Notes: generated by a model not told the origin, from the letters alone. 45,872 bases of DNA from Bacillota bacterium (GCA_029960955.1 JASBVS010000025.1:1-45872); one strand, 5' to 3'; positions 26,961-37,624 are shown, numbered from the stretch's first letter. Program-made: numbers and translations.

Positions 26961-27094
26961 CCAGGAGCCGTGTTCGCGCGGCAGCGGGAATCGCGAGTTG
27001 CGCAGGTGGACCGCCTCCGCCCCCGATGGTAGCGGTTGTTCCCCGCGCCGCGCAGGCTTCGACGGACGGCCCTCGCCGGTGCTACCCTGGAGCC

Positions 27095-28699
27095 GTGTCG
27101 CCCTTTCGGGTGATCCGCGGGCAGGTCGGGGAGGGAGAGGGAACGGGGGAACGAGTCGCGACCGGCGCCCGGCGCCTCGAACCGCGGCCGGACCGCTGGA
27201 GCATCCTGGCTGCCGTCGTCCTCGGCGGGGCGATGGGACCCGTCGACGGCAGCGTCTCCAACGTCATCATGCCCGTCATCGCCCACCAGTACGGGGTCGG
27301 CCTGGCCGCCGTCAGCTGGGTGGTGATGGTCTACCTGCTGGTCATCGGCTCGACGCTCCTGGGCTTCGGCCGCCTGGGGGACATGTGGGGCTACCGGCGC
27401 ATCTTCCGGGCCGGGATCCTGGTCTTCACCGCCGGATCCGCCATGAGCGGCGCGGCGCCCACCTTCTCGCTGCTCCTGGTGGCGCGCGTCATCCAGGCGC
27501 TGGGGGCGGCCATGTTCATGGCCGTCGGCCCGGCCATCCTGACCGCCGTCTTCCCCGCGCAGGAGCGAGGAAGGGCGCTCGGCCTCAACGGCATGGCGAT
27601 CGCCGCCGGCCTCGCGCTCGGCCCGACGCTGGGCGGGACGCTGACCGACCTCTCCAACTGGCGGTCGGTCTTCTACATCAACCTGCCCATCGGCCTCGCC
27701 GCGCTCGTCTGGACGGGGCGGGTGCTGCCGGAGGGGGAGCGGGGAGGCGGCGAACGCTTCGACCTGCCCGGCTCCCTCCTGGCCCTGCTCTCGCTGGGCG
27801 CGCTCCTCCTCGCGGCCAGCGAGGGCGAGAGCTGGGGATGGGGTTCGCCGGCCATCCTCTCGGCGACGGCGGTCGGGCTCGTGGTGGGGCTGCTCTTCGT
27901 CCTCTGGGAGCTGCGGGTTCCGGAGCCGATGCTGGACCTGACGCTCTTCCGCAGCCGGACCTTCAGCGCCGCCTCGGCGGCCGGGCTGCTGAGCTTCATG
28001 ACGCAGTTCGTCCTCACCTTCCTGATGCCGTTCTACCTGCAGCAGCTTCTCGGCCTCGACCCCCTGCACGCCGGGCTGGTGATGACCGCCCACCCGCTGA
28101 TGGTGCTGGTCCTGGCGCCGGTGGCGGGGGCGCTGTCGGACCGGATCGGGACCCGCTCGCTGGCCTTCGCGGGGCTGGCGCTCTCCGGGCTCGGGCTGCT
28201 CCTGCTGACCGGGCTCGGACCCGGCGCCCCGGCCTGGCAGGTGGCCTGGAGGATGGCCGTCTACGGGCTGGGGACCGGCATCTTCCAGGCGCCCAACAAC
28301 AGCGCGGTGATGGGGGCGGCGCCCCGCTCCCGGCTCGGGATCGCTTCCTCGGTCCTGGCGGCGGTCCGGAACGTGGGCATGGTGCTGGGGGTGGCCGTGG
28401 CCGACCTGGTCTTCACGGCGCGCCGCTCGGCCTGGACGGCGGTCCTCGGGGGCGCGGGCCTCGCCCCCGCCGAGCTGGGGCGGCTGGCCTTCTGGTTCGG
28501 GCTGCGCGACGCCTGGCTGGTCGGAGCGCTCCTCGCCGCCCTGGGCGCCGCGCTCTCGCTGCTGCGCGAGGGCCGCTCTCCGGCCGGGCGGGAGGCGGTC
28601 CGGGGCGAGCCGGAGGCGGCCGGCGGCGATCCGGGCCGCGTCCCGTCCGCTCGGGCGGCGGGGAGGGGTCTCGAGCTTCCTGGCGGGAGGGACGGATGA
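27095..28699 (+). CDS. DHA2 (EmrB/QacA) family MFS exporter
   Basis: 534 residues with about 14 helices. Signatures: GGAMGPVDGSVSNVIMPVIA in helix 1 (the family acidic residue is present), GFGRLGDMWGYRRIFRAG (motif A), ARVIQALGAAMFMAVGPAIL, GLALGPTLGGTLTDLSNWRSVFYINLP (motif C). It is a paralogue, not a copy, of the exporter at 17368. Start choice is GTG 27095 or GTG 27110; neither has an ideal ribosome binding site. Divergent from the YwiC-like gene. Substrate unknown. Confidence 0.88.
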   Translation: MSPFRVIRGQVGEGEGTGERVATGARRLEPRPDRWSILAAVVLGGAMGPVDGSVSNVIMPVIAHQYGVGLAAVSWVVMVYLLVIGSTLLGFGRLGDMWGYRRIFRAGILVFTAGSAMSGAAPTFSLLLVARVIQALGAAMFMAVGPAILTAVFPAQERGRALGLNGMAIAAGLALGPTLGGTLTDLSNWRSVFYINLPIGLAALVWTGRVLPEGERGGGERFDLPGSLLALLSLGALLLAASEGESWGWGSPAILSATAVGLVVGLLFVLWELRVPEPMLDLTLFRSRTFSAASAAGLLSFMTQFVLTFLMPFYLQQLLGLDPLHAGLVMTAHPLMVLVLAPVAGALSDRIGTRSLAFAGLALSGLGLLLLTGLGPGAPAWQVAWRMAVYGLGTGIFQAPNNSAVMGAAPRSRLGIASSVLAAVRNVGMVLGVAVADLVFTARRSAWTAVLGGAGLAPAELGRLAFWFGLRDAWLVGALLAALGAALSLLREGRSPAGREAVRGEPEAAGGDPGRVPSARAAGRGLELPGGRDG

Positions 28700-28733
28700 C
28701 GGCTACTCTTGGCGGCGTGGGGGGCGTCGATCG

Positions 28734-31237
28734 TTGCCCGAGAGGAAGCGTTCCCGACTCCGCACGCCGGCGGGACGGGAGAGCCGCCCCCGGCGGGAGG
28801 AGGTCCTGAGGCTCGAGGCGCCGTCCGCGGGGGGCGCGGCCGCCGGCGCCCGCGTCGAGCTGGAGGCGGTGACGCCGCACGTGCTCCGGCTCCGCTGGCG
28901 GCGCGGGGGGAGTGAAGCGCCGGCGCCGGCTCTGGACGGCCGGCCGGTCTGGCTCGACCCCGGCTTCCGGCCGAGCGGGCGCTTGCGCCGCCTGGGGAGC
29001 CGCGACGGCTGGCTTCGCTTGAGCACGGGCGAGCTGCGGCTGGAGGTGCGGCCGGAGCCCTTCGCGCTCCGTCTCCGCGACCGGCGGGGGCGGCCGGTGG
29101 CCGAACTCGGGCCGGGCGCCTTCGAGGAGGCCGAGGGGGAGCTCCGCTGCCGGCTGCGCGCCCTGCCCGGCGAGCGGTACGTGGGTCTCGGGGAGAAGGT
29201 GGGCTTCCTCGATCACCGCGGGAGGCGGCTCGTCCAGTGGTGCCGGGACGTCCTTCCGCACCTGCCGGAGACGGATCCGCTCTACCAGGCCATCCCCTTC
29301 CTGATGCTGCTGCGGCCGGTGGGGGCCGAGGCGGCGCGGAGCGCCGGCCTCTTCGTGGCCAGCACCTGGCGGACGAGCTTCGACCTGGCGGCGAGCGACC
29401 CGCAGGCGGTCCGCGTGGGCGTCGACGCGCGCGCGGGCGAGCTGGAGCTCTACCTGATCGCGGGGCCGGAGCCGGCGGAGGTGCTGGAGCGCTACACGGA
29501 GCTGACCGGGCGGCCGCCGCTGCCGCCGCTCTGGGCGCTGGGCTACCACCAGTCGCGCTACAGCTACTACCCCGAGCAGACCGTGCGCGAGCTGGCGGCG
29601 GAGTTCCGCCGGCGGGGGATCCCCTGCGACGCGATCCACCTCGACATCCACTACATGGACGGCTACCGCCTCTTCACCTGGGACCGCCGGCGCTTCCCCG
29701 ACCCGGCCGGGCTGGCGCGGGAGCTCGCCCGCGAGGGCTTCCACCTGGTGACCATCGTCGATCCCGGGGTGAAGGTCGACCCCGCCTACCGCGTCTACCA
29801 GGAAGGGCTGGAGCGCGACGCCTTCTGCCGCACGCGCGAGGGCGCGATCTACCGCGGCGAGGTCTGGCCCGGGGAGACGGCCTTCCCCGACTTCGCGCGG
29901 GCGGAGGTCCGCCGCTGGTGGGGCGACCTCCACCGGGATCTCCTGGAGCAGGGTGTGGACGGCATCTGGAACGACATGAACGAGCCGGCGGTCTTCGACG
30001 GACCCGGCAAGAGCATGCCGGAGGAAGTGACCCACCGCGACGACCGCGGCCGCAGCCTGCCCCACGCCGCGGTCCACAACGCCTACGCGCTGCTGGAGGC
30101 GGAGGCGACGCGGGAGGGGATGCTGCGGGTGCGGCCGGAGGAGCGGCCCTTCCTCCTGACGCGGGCGGGCTTCGCCGGGATCCAGCGCTACGCGGCGGTC
30201 TGGACGGGCGACAACTCCAGCTGGTGGGAGCACCTGCAGATGGCGACGCCCATGCTCCTGGGCCTCTCCGTCTCCGGGGTGCCCTTCGCCGGGACGGACA
30301 TCGGCGGCTTCCTGGGCGACGGCTCGCCCGAGCTCTACGCCCGCTGGATCGAGCTGGGCGCCTTCAGCCCCTTCTGCCGCACGCACACCTCGCTGGGCAC
30401 GCGGCAGCAGGAGCCCTGGTCCTTCGGGCCGGAGGTGGAGGCGATCGCGCGCCGCTACCTCCGCCTCCGCTACCGGCTCCTGCCCTATCTCTACTCGCTC
30501 TTCCGCGAGGCCGAGCGGACGGGCCTGCCGCCCATGCGCCCGCTCTGGCTGGTCTTCCCCGAGGACCCGGGCTCGCATGGCGTCTGGGACCAGTTCCTCC
30601 TCGGCGAGCAGCTGCTGCTCGCACCGGTCGACCGGCCCGGGGCGCGACACCGGCCGGTCCACCTGCCGCCGGGGCGCTGGCGGGACGCCTGGAGCGGCCG
30701 CTGGTACCGGGGTCCGGCCGACATCCTGGCGGAGGCGCCGCTGGACCGGCTGCCGGCCTTCGTCCGCGAGGGCGCGGTCCTCCCGCTGGGGCCCGAGGTG
30801 GCGTCCACCGCGCATCTGGCGGAGCCGGCGGCGGGGCCGCTGGAGTTCCACGCCTTCCTCGCGCCGCGGCCGGGCGGGGGGCGGGAGGCGGCGCGGCGGG
30901 CGCCCGCCGTCGCGCGGACGGTGGCCGAGCTGCGGCCGGCGCTGCACGAGGACGACGGCCGCTCCTTCGCCTACCTGCGCGGCGCGCGGCGCGAGAGCCG
31001 GCTGCGCGTGACGGCGGGGGAGGAGGCGCTGCGGGTCAGCGTCGAATCCGAAGGCGGCTACCGCTCGCCGCGGCGGGAGCGCTGGCTCGTCCTCCACGGC
31101 GTCGCCCGGGCGCTGGGCGGCCGCCCGGAGGTGCGGCCGGGCTGGCGCTACGAGGAGGCGGGCGACCGGTTGCGGGTTCCGCTTCCTCCGGCGCCCGAGG
31201 CGGGGGAGGCCGAGCGGTGGGAGACGGAGGTGCGGAC

Positions 31238-31256
<19 letters not shown>
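28734..31256 (+). CDS. GH31 family alpha-glucosidase
   Basis: 840-residue retaining glycosidase that probably releases glucose from alpha-glucans or oligosaccharides. Domain order: N-terminal beta-sandwich (to about 260), catalytic barrel (PLPPLWALGYHQSRYSYY to about 620), C-terminal beta domains. The nucleophile is Asp414 in DGIWNDMNEPAVF; the acid/base is Asp493 in WTGDNSSWW; GTDIGGFLGD follows. No signal peptide is seen, so a cytosolic enzyme acting on imported sugars is likely, in line with the ABC ATPase whose ATG lies within its 3' end. The start is a TTG at 28734. No matching sugar permease is encoded nearby. Confidence 0.93.
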
Positions 31257-32359
<1,103 letters not shown>

Positions 32360-32428
32360 CCCTCTCCCCGCTCTCCGAGGGCGGAGGCGCGAAGGGCCGG
32401 ACCTTTTCGACCGGAACCGCCCGCATCC

Positions 32429-32458
32429 GGCAGGAAGCGGCGCACGACGCCGTCGAAT
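32429..32458 (+). promoter_or_regulatory. GGCAGGA-N19-GAAT element, sigma-H-like promoter candidate
   Basis: GGCAGGA at 32429-32435 and GAAT at 32455-32458 frame 19 bp; the site starts about 115 bp before the SGNH gene. The AGGA/GAAT pair recalls sigma-H promoters, although spacing is about 1-2 bp longer than that consensus. A second site at 39522-39551 has the same spacing and the same flanks (CCGGCAGGA and CGTCGAAYCCCTC). Confidence 0.4.
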
Positions 32459-32544
32459 CCCTCGCGTGGCGAGGGAGAATCGCTGCGGCTCCGGACGCCC
32501 CGCCGCTCGAACCGCCCGATCCTCGCCGGCAGGAGGGCTCGCGG

Positions 32545-33507
32545 ATGCCGAGAGCGCTGCGAAGGGGCGCGACATGGGCCGCGCTCGGCCTGGCCATGAG
32601 CCTGGGAGTGGCGTGCGGCGTCGTGACGGCCGGCACCGCGCCCTCCCGCCCGCGCTCCGAAGCGTCCCGCCCGGTCTCGCAGCCGCCATCGCCGCGGGCC
32701 GCCGGCCGGGAGAGCGGCGCCTCCCCCGGCGCGACGCGCCCGGCGGGCCCTCCCGGACCGCCGGCCCTCGTCCAGCCGAGCCCGGATCATCCCCTCACGA
32801 TCCTCGTCATCGGCGACTCGCTCGGCATGGACCTCGGTTTCGGGCTGCGCGACGTCGTCGGCAAGCGCCCGGACGTCCGGCTCGTCCTCAAGGCGGTCGG
32901 CTCGTCCGGACTGGTGAACAGGTCCTACTACGACTGGCCGGCCGAGCTCCGTCAGGAGCTGGCCGCCTTCCGCCCGCAGGTGGTCGTCGCCATGTTCGGC
33001 GGCAACGACGCGGTCAGCTTCATCCAGGACGGCCGTTACGTCAAGTTCGGCGGGGATCTCTGGAAGGAGGCGTACGGAGCCCGGGTCGCCGCCGTCATGG
33101 AGGAGGCGACGCAGGCGGGGGCCCACGTGGTCTGGGTCGGCATGCCGATCATGTCGCCCGCCGCGGTCCTCTCCAACACGGCCATGCAGGAGCTGAACGC
33201 GGTCTACGAGGCGGAGGCCGCGGCGCATCCCGGCGTGCTCTACGTCTCTTCGTGGGAGCTCTTCCAGGACGCCTCGGGCCGCTATACGCGCTACATCCGG
33301 GACGCCTCCGGCGTCCTCCAGGACGTCCGCGCCCCCGACGGGGTGCACATCGCCACGCCTGCGGGCAACGCGCTCCTCGCCTCCGCCGTGGTGGCGGCGC
33401 TCGACCGGAGCGAGGGGATCCGGCTCTGCCCGGCCAAGAGCCCCTACTGGAACTGGGCGCAGTTCGACTGCCCCGCGGCGAAGCCGGCCTCCATCGCGCC
33501 GAGCTGA
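32545..33507 (+). CDS. Secreted SGNH/GDSL hydrolase (DUF459-like)
   Basis: 320 residues with an N-terminal signal sequence and possible lipobox Cys24 (LGVACG), a Pro/Ser/Arg-rich linker to about residue 85, and an SGNH hydrolase domain. Block I is ILVIGDSLGMDLGFGL (nucleophile Ser), block III VVAMFGGNDAVSF, block V APDGVHIATPAG (catalytic Asp and His). The layout matches DUF459 proteins, extracytoplasmic esterase-like enzymes thought to act on cell-surface polymers. The ATG follows GGCAGGAGGGCTCGCGG. Substrate unknown. Confidence 0.85.
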   Translation: MPRALRRGATWAALGLAMSLGVACGVVTAGTAPSRPRSEASRPVSQPPSPRAAGRESGASPGATRPAGPPGPPALVQPSPDHPLTILVIGDSLGMDLGFGLRDVVGKRPDVRLVLKAVGSSGLVNRSYYDWPAELRQELAAFRPQVVVAMFGGNDAVSFIQDGRYVKFGGDLWKEAYGARVAAVMEEATQAGAHVVWVGMPIMSPAAVLSNTAMQELNAVYEAEAAAHPGVLYVSSWELFQDASGRYTRYIRDASGVLQDVRAPDGVHIATPAGNALLASAVVAALDRSEGIRLCPAKSPYWNWAQFDCPAAKPASIAPS

Positions 33508-33603
33508 GACGGAGCGTCGCTCCCGGGCCGGGCACCGGCGCCGGCGGGCCACACCTCCCGCCGGGCGGGCACCCGCGGCGCCTCCCGGCGGCACCTGCGA
33601 AAC

Positions 33604-33632
33604 TTGACGCGGACGGTGGGGACGGCTAGACT
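33604..33632 (+). promoter_or_regulatory. Sigma-A promoter of the met operon
   Basis: TTGACG (33604-33609) and TAGACT (33627-33632) with exactly 17 bp between. Transcription would start near 33640, so the SAM riboswitch falls in the 5' leader. Confidence 0.65.
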
Positions 33633-33671
33633 CAACCTCCGACTGAACCGAATACCGACGCGAAGCACCTC

Positions 33672-33787
33672 CCATCCAGAGCAGGCGGAGGGACTGGCCC
33701 GATGAAGCCCGGCAACCGGCCACGCGCGTGGCAGCGGTGCTAACTCCTGCGGCGGCATGCCGAGAGATGAGAGTGGCGGACGGATGG
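33672..33787 (+). promoter_or_regulatory. SAM-I (S-box) riboswitch
   Basis: Leader RNA aptamer that binds S-adenosylmethionine and lowers expression of the downstream methionine importer. P1 is formed by CCATCC (33672-33677) and GGATGG (33782-33787). The conserved core is present: AGAGCAGGCGGAGGGACTGG, CCCGATGAAGCCCGGCAACC, a GCGCG-type P3, GGTGCTAACTCCTGC and a P4 hairpin CGGCATGCCG followed by AGAGATGAGA. A terminator follows at once. Confidence 0.95.
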
Positions 33788-33788
33788 T

Positions 33789-33812
33789 GCCCCTCGCGCG
33801 AGGGGCTTTTTT
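33789..33812 (+). terminator. Intrinsic terminator of the SAM riboswitch
   Basis: GCCCCTCG (33789-33796) pairs with CGAGGGGC (33799-33806), followed by six T residues (33807-33812). It lies 2 bp after P1 and about 80 bp before metN, so it is the expression platform. Confidence 0.92.
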
Positions 33813-33894
33813 GTGCCTCCGCCGCCCCGCGGGAGGGCGCATGCGGGGGCGCGCGGGCCCGGCGTGGGACGGGCGACGAAAGGGGGAGAGGCGA

Positions 33895-34686
33895 GTGGCG
33901 ACCTTCGCCGGCCGGACGGCCGGGCCGGCCGTGCTGGCGATCGAGGGCCTGAGCAAGCGGTACGGCTCCAGGGTCGCCCTGGACGGCGTCAGCCTGGAGC
34001 TGGCGGCGGGCGAGGCGCTGGGCGTCGTCGGCCGGAGCGGGGCGGGCAAGAGCACGCTGATCCGCTGCGCCGTGGGGCTGGAGCGGCCCGACGCCGGCCG
34101 CGTCCTCCTGGCGGGCGAGGAGGTGGGCCGCCTGCGCGGGCGCGCGCTGCGCGCGCTGCGACGGAAGGTGGGGATGGTCTTCCAGCACTTCAACCTCCTC
34201 GCCTCGCGGACCGCGCTGGGGAACGTCCTGCTTCCCATGGAGCTGGCGGGTCTCCCGCGGCGCCGCGCGGAGGCGCGGGCCAGGGAGCTCCTGGCCCGCG
34301 TGGGGCTGGAGGGGTGGGAGGAAGCCTACCCCGCCCAGCTGAGCGGCGGGCAGAGGCAGCGTGTCGGCATCGCGCGGGCGCTGGCGCTCACCCCGTCGCT
34401 CCTCCTCTGCGACGAGCCGACCTCGGCGCTCGACCCGGCGACGTCCGCCTCGATCCTCGAGCTGCTGGACGCCATCCGGCGCGAGTCGGGCGTGGCGATC
34501 CTCCTGGTCAGCCACGACCTGGGCGCCGTCCGCGCCGTCTGCTCGCGGGTGCTGGTGCTGGAGTCGGGCCGGGTGGTCGAGAGCGGAGCGACGGCGCGCC
34601 TCCTGGAACGGCCGCAGTCGGCCGCTGTCCGGCAGCTGCTGGGGACGGCGCTGCCCGTGGCGGAGGGAGGGCCGGGCGATGCCTGA
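33895..34686 (+). CDS. metN: Methionine ABC transporter ATP-binding protein, short form
   Basis: ATPase of the MetNIQ importer for methionine. From GTG 33895 (AGGGGGAGAGGCGA upstream) it is 263 residues. Walker A GRSGAGKST, Q-loop MVFQHFNLLASRTALGNV, signature LSGGQRQRVGIARAL, Walker B LLLCDEPTSALDPAT and switch His in VSHDLGAV are intact. It ends soon after the ATPase core and so lacks the roughly 80-residue C-terminal regulatory (NIL) domain that senses methionine in many MetN proteins. The S-box makes the methionine assignment firm. It overlaps metI. Confidence 0.93.
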   Translation: MATFAGRTAGPAVLAIEGLSKRYGSRVALDGVSLELAAGEALGVVGRSGAGKSTLIRCAVGLERPDAGRVLLAGEEVGRLRGRALRALRRKVGMVFQHFNLLASRTALGNVLLPMELAGLPRRRAEARARELLARVGLEGWEEAYPAQLSGGQRQRVGIARALALTPSLLLCDEPTSALDPATSASILELLDAIRRESGVAILLVSHDLGAVRAVCSRVLVLESGRVVESGATARLLERPQSAAVRQLLGTALPVAEGGPGDA

Positions 34687-35332
34687 GCTGGCGGCCGAGC
34701 TCCTCCGGGCGACGCTGGAGACCCTGCAGATGGTGGGCCTCAGCCTGCTGGCGGCCGTGCTGGCCGGGCTGCCGCTGGGCACGCTGCTGGTGGTCCTCGA
34801 CGAGGGGTTGATCGCGCCCATCCCGCCGCTCCAGCGCGCGCTGGCGGCGGTGGTCAACGTGGGCCGGTCCATCCCCTTCCTGATCCTCATGGTGGCCATC
34901 ATCCCCTTCACGCGTTGGGTGGTCGGCACCTCCATCGGTACCTCGGCGGCCGTCGTCCCCATGGCCGTCGGCGCCACGCCCTACGTGGCCCGGCTGGTGG
35001 AGGGGGCGCTGCGCGCGGTCGACCGGGGCGCGGTGGAGGCGGTGCTGGCCATGGGGGCGAGCAGCTGGCAGGTGGTCTGGAAGGTGCTCTGGCGGGAGGC
35101 GCTGCCGGAGCTGGTGCTGGCGGTGACGGTGGCGGCCGTCTCGCTGGTCGAGTACTCGGCCGTCGCCGGCGCCGTCGGCGGCGGGGGGCTGGGCGACCTG
35201 GCCTACCGGTACGGCTACCAGCGCTACGAGGTGGGGGTCCTCTTCTGGGCCATCGTGGTGCTGGTCGTGCTGGTGCAGGCGGTCCAGTTCGCCGGCGACC
35301 GGCTGGCGCGGCGCCTCGACCATCGCGGCTGA
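34679..35332 (+). CDS. metI: Methionine ABC transporter permease
   Basis: 217-residue membrane subunit with about five to six helices. The EAA-loop coupling region reads EAVLAMGASSWQVVWKVLWREALPELVLAVT; RSIPFLILMVAIIPFTRWVVGTSIGT and the C-terminal GGGGLGDLAYRYGYQRYEVGV are characteristic of MetI. The ATG overlaps the end of metN by 8 bp, so the two subunits are translated together. Confidence 0.96.
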   Translation: MPELAAELLRATLETLQMVGLSLLAAVLAGLPLGTLLVVLDEGLIAPIPPLQRALAAVVNVGRSIPFLILMVAIIPFTRWVVGTSIGTSAAVVPMAVGATPYVARLVEGALRAVDRGAVEAVLAMGASSWQVVWKVLWREALPELVLAVTVAAVSLVEYSAVAGAVGGGGLGDLAYRYGYQRYEVGVLFWAIVVLVVLVQAVQFAGDRLARRLDHRG

Positions 35333-35375
35333 GACGGTTCGGCGATTCTTCGACGCGGCGAGGAGGAAGCGAAGA

Positions 35376-36320
35376 ATGACGGAGAGAGTCGCAGCAGCGG
35401 ACGGGCTCTGTTCGCGCTTCCGGGAGGCGCTGCCCCGGGCGGGGCGGGCGGTCGGGGCGGGCCGGTGGGCGGCCGGGATCCTTCTGCCCCTGGCCTTGCT
35501 GGCCGCCGCCTGCGGCGGGACGGGAGGCACCGGCACGGCCGCGCAGGAGAGCGGGACGAAGGCCGCCGGCCAGGCGACCACGCTCCTCAAGGTCGGAGCG
35601 ACGGCGGTGCCGCACGCCGAGATCCTGGAGCAGGTGGTCAAGCCGATCCTGGCCAGGCAGGGCATCCGCCTGCAGGTGGTCGAGTTCTCCGACTACACGC
35701 AGATCAACCCGGCGCTGAAGGACGGGAGCCTGGACGCCAACTACTTCCAGCACATCCCCTACCTGGACGACTGGAACGCCCACAACGGCGGCGGGCTGGT
35801 GGCCATCGCCAAGGTGCACATCGAGCCGATGGGTCTCTACTCGAACCGGATCACCTCGCTCGCCCAGCTGAAGGACGGGGCGACCATCGCCATCCCCGAC
35901 GACACGACCAACGGCGGCCGGGCGCTCCTCCTGCTCCAGTCGGCGGGTCTGATCCGCCTGCGGCCCGGGGCCGGCTACACGGCGACGCTGGCCGACGTCG
36001 CCGCCAACCCGCACCGCTACCAGATCCGCGAGCTGGCCGCGGAGATCATCCCGCGCGCCCTGGACGACGTCGACCTGGCCGCCATCAACACCAACTACGT
36101 TCTGGAGGCGCGCAAGGCCGGTCTTCTCAAGCACCCGGCGCCTCTTTACCTTGAAGAGGCGGATTCGCCCTTCGCCAACGTGCTGGTGGTCCGCCGGGAC
36201 GAGGTGGGGAAGCCGGCCGTCGAGGCGCTGGCGCGGGCGCTGGTCGGGCCCCAGGTGAAGGCCTTCATCGAGTCGCACTACAAGGGGGCGGTCGTGCCCG
36301 CCCAGCAGCTCCTGCACTGA
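35376..36320 (+). CDS. metQ: Methionine-binding lipoprotein
   Basis: Surface-anchored substrate-binding protein of the MetNIQ importer, 314 residues. A signal peptide ends in lipobox LAAAC with Cys46 as the lipid anchor. The NlpA/MetQ domain follows: LLKVGATAVPHAEILEQVV, VVEFSDYTQINPALKDGSLDANYFQHIPYL, VAIAKVHIEPMGLYSN, ATIAIPDDTTNGGRALLLLQ and NTNYVLEARK. The ATG follows GAGGAGGAAGCGAAGA. The N-terminal cytosolic part before the hydrophobic core (about 30 residues) is longer than usual. Confidence 0.95.
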   Translation: MTERVAAADGLCSRFREALPRAGRAVGAGRWAAGILLPLALLAAACGGTGGTGTAAQESGTKAAGQATTLLKVGATAVPHAEILEQVVKPILARQGIRLQVVEFSDYTQINPALKDGSLDANYFQHIPYLDDWNAHNGGGLVAIAKVHIEPMGLYSNRITSLAQLKDGATIAIPDDTTNGGRALLLLQSAGLIRLRPGAGYTATLADVAANPHRYQIRELAAEIIPRALDDVDLAAINTNYVLEARKAGLLKHPAPLYLEEADSPFANVLVVRRDEVGKPAVEALARALVGPQVKAFIESHYKGAVVPAQQLLH

Positions 36321-36327
36321 GCCGCGC

Positions 36328-36361
36328 GGCGGCGGGCAGGGCGGCCGTCCCGCCCGCCGCC
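36328..36361 (+). terminator. Hairpin at the end of the met operon
   Basis: GGCGGCGGGC (36328-36337) pairs perfectly with GCCCGCCGCC (36352-36361); the loop can add a further GGG/CCC pair. It starts 7 bp after the metQ stop. There is no T-run. Confidence 0.5.
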
Positions 36362-36411
36362 CCGTTCGGCGCGGCGGCGGCTCGCGGCTCCCGCGAGAGG
36401 GGGAGGTCGGC

Positions 36412-36606
36412 ATGGTCGACGGAAGCGGCGGCGCGGAGCAGCTCCGCCTGATCGCGGTGCGCATCGATCCCAAGGGCCGGATCGTCCTGCCGCCCGTGGC
36501 GCGACAGGCGCTGCGGGTGAAGCCGAACCAGTCGGTCTTCCTGCTGGTGCGCGAAGGAAGCGTCGTCCTCAGCACGGATCCGGAGCGGCTGAAGGCGATG
36601 GGCTGA
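36412..36606 (+). CDS. AbrB/SpoVT-like DNA-binding protein
   Basis: 64-residue swapped-hairpin protein. VRIDPKGRIVLPPVARQALRVKPNQSVFLLVREGSVVLST is the whole SpoVT-AbrB domain, with the conserved GRIVLP-x-x-x-R core. It could be a small transition-state-type regulator or an orphan MazE-like antitoxin; no toxin gene follows. The ATG has GGGGGAGG upstream. It precedes the quinate-dehydrogenase-like gene by about 60 bp. Confidence 0.82.
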   Translation: MVDGSGGAEQLRLIAVRIDPKGRIVLPPVARQALRVKPNQSVFLLVREGSVVLSTDPERLKAMG

Positions 36607-36664
36607 GCCCGGGCCCGCTGGACCGGCCGCCGGAGCTGGAGTACCATGCCCCGGTGATGCAGAG

Positions 36665-37624
36665 GTGAGCGCCACGGCGAGCAAGAGGGTGGTCTCCGTC
36701 AGCCTGGGCTCCAGCCGGCGCGACCACACCGCCTTCCTGGATCTGCTGGGCGAGCGGATCGAGGTGAGCCGGCGCGGCTTCGACGGCGACGTCGACGCGG
36801 CCGAGCGCGCCGTCGCCGAGCTGGACGGAAGGGTCGACGCCATCGGCCTCGGGGGACTCGACGTCTACCTGTACATCGCCGGCGACCGCTACGTCGTCGC
36901 CGACGGCGAGCGTCTCCTCCGGGCGGCGCGGCGGACGCCGGTGGTCGACGGTTCGGGCCTCAAGCGCACGCTGGAGCCGCGTGCCGTCCGCTGGCTGGCC
37001 GGCCACGGCCCGCTCCCCTTCGCCGGGCTGAAGGTGCTGATGGTCTCCGCGCTCGACCGCTACGGCATGGCGGTGGCGCTGGAGGAAGCCGGCTGCCGGG
37101 TCACGTACGGCGACCTGATGTTCGGCCCGGGCATCCCCTACCCCATCCGCTCGCTGGAGGAGCTGCGGACCATCGCCCGGCGGCTCGCCCGCGAGATGGT
37201 CAAGCTGCCCATCCGCATGCTCTACCCCACGGGAAGCGCCCAGGAAGCGCCCCCCGAGGCGCGCTTCCCCGAGGCCTACGCCGAGGCCGACCTGGTCGCC
37301 GGCGACTTCCACTACATCCGCCGCTACATGCCCGAGCGGCTGGACGGCAAGGCGATCCTGACCAACACGACGACGGCCGATGACCGGCGGGAGCTCCGGC
37401 GGCGGGGCGTGCGCTGGCTCTTCACCACGACGCCGCTGGTGGGCGGCCGCTCCTTCGGCACCAACGTGCTGGAGGCGGCGCTGATCGCCGCCAGCGGGCG
37501 GCGCCCGGAGGAGCTGGACGAGGCGGGGTACGAGAGCTTCCTGGACCGGATCGGCTACCGTCCGGTCGTCCTGGATCTGGCCGCCGAGGAGGAGGGGGCG
37601 GACGCCGATGGTCGGCGCGGATGA
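36665..37624 (+). CDS. Protein of the family annotated as quinate 5-dehydrogenase
   Basis: 319 residues from a GTG. The sequence begins VVSVSLGSSRRDHTAFLDLLGE, with DAIGLGGLDVYLYIAGDRYVV, TPVVDGSGLKRTLE, LKVLMVSALDRYGMAVALEEAGCRVTYGDLMFGPGIPYP, ILTNTTTADDRRELRRRGV and TTTPLVGGRSFGTNVLEAAL. This conserved family in Bacillota and Deinococcota carries the label quinate 5-dehydrogenase, but I see no clear NAD(P)-binding GxGxxG and would not trust the activity. It overlaps the SCP2 gene by 17 bp. Confidence 0.78.
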   Translation: MSATASKRVVSVSLGSSRRDHTAFLDLLGERIEVSRRGFDGDVDAAERAVAELDGRVDAIGLGGLDVYLYIAGDRYVVADGERLLRAARRTPVVDGSGLKRTLEPRAVRWLAGHGPLPFAGLKVLMVSALDRYGMAVALEEAGCRVTYGDLMFGPGIPYPIRSLEELRTIARRLAREMVKLPIRMLYPTGSAQEAPPEARFPEAYAEADLVAGDFHYIRRYMPERLDGKAILTNTTTADDRRELRRRGVRWLFTTTPLVGGRSFGTNVLEAALIAASGRRPEELDEAGYESFLDRIGYRPVVLDLAAEEEGADADGRRG

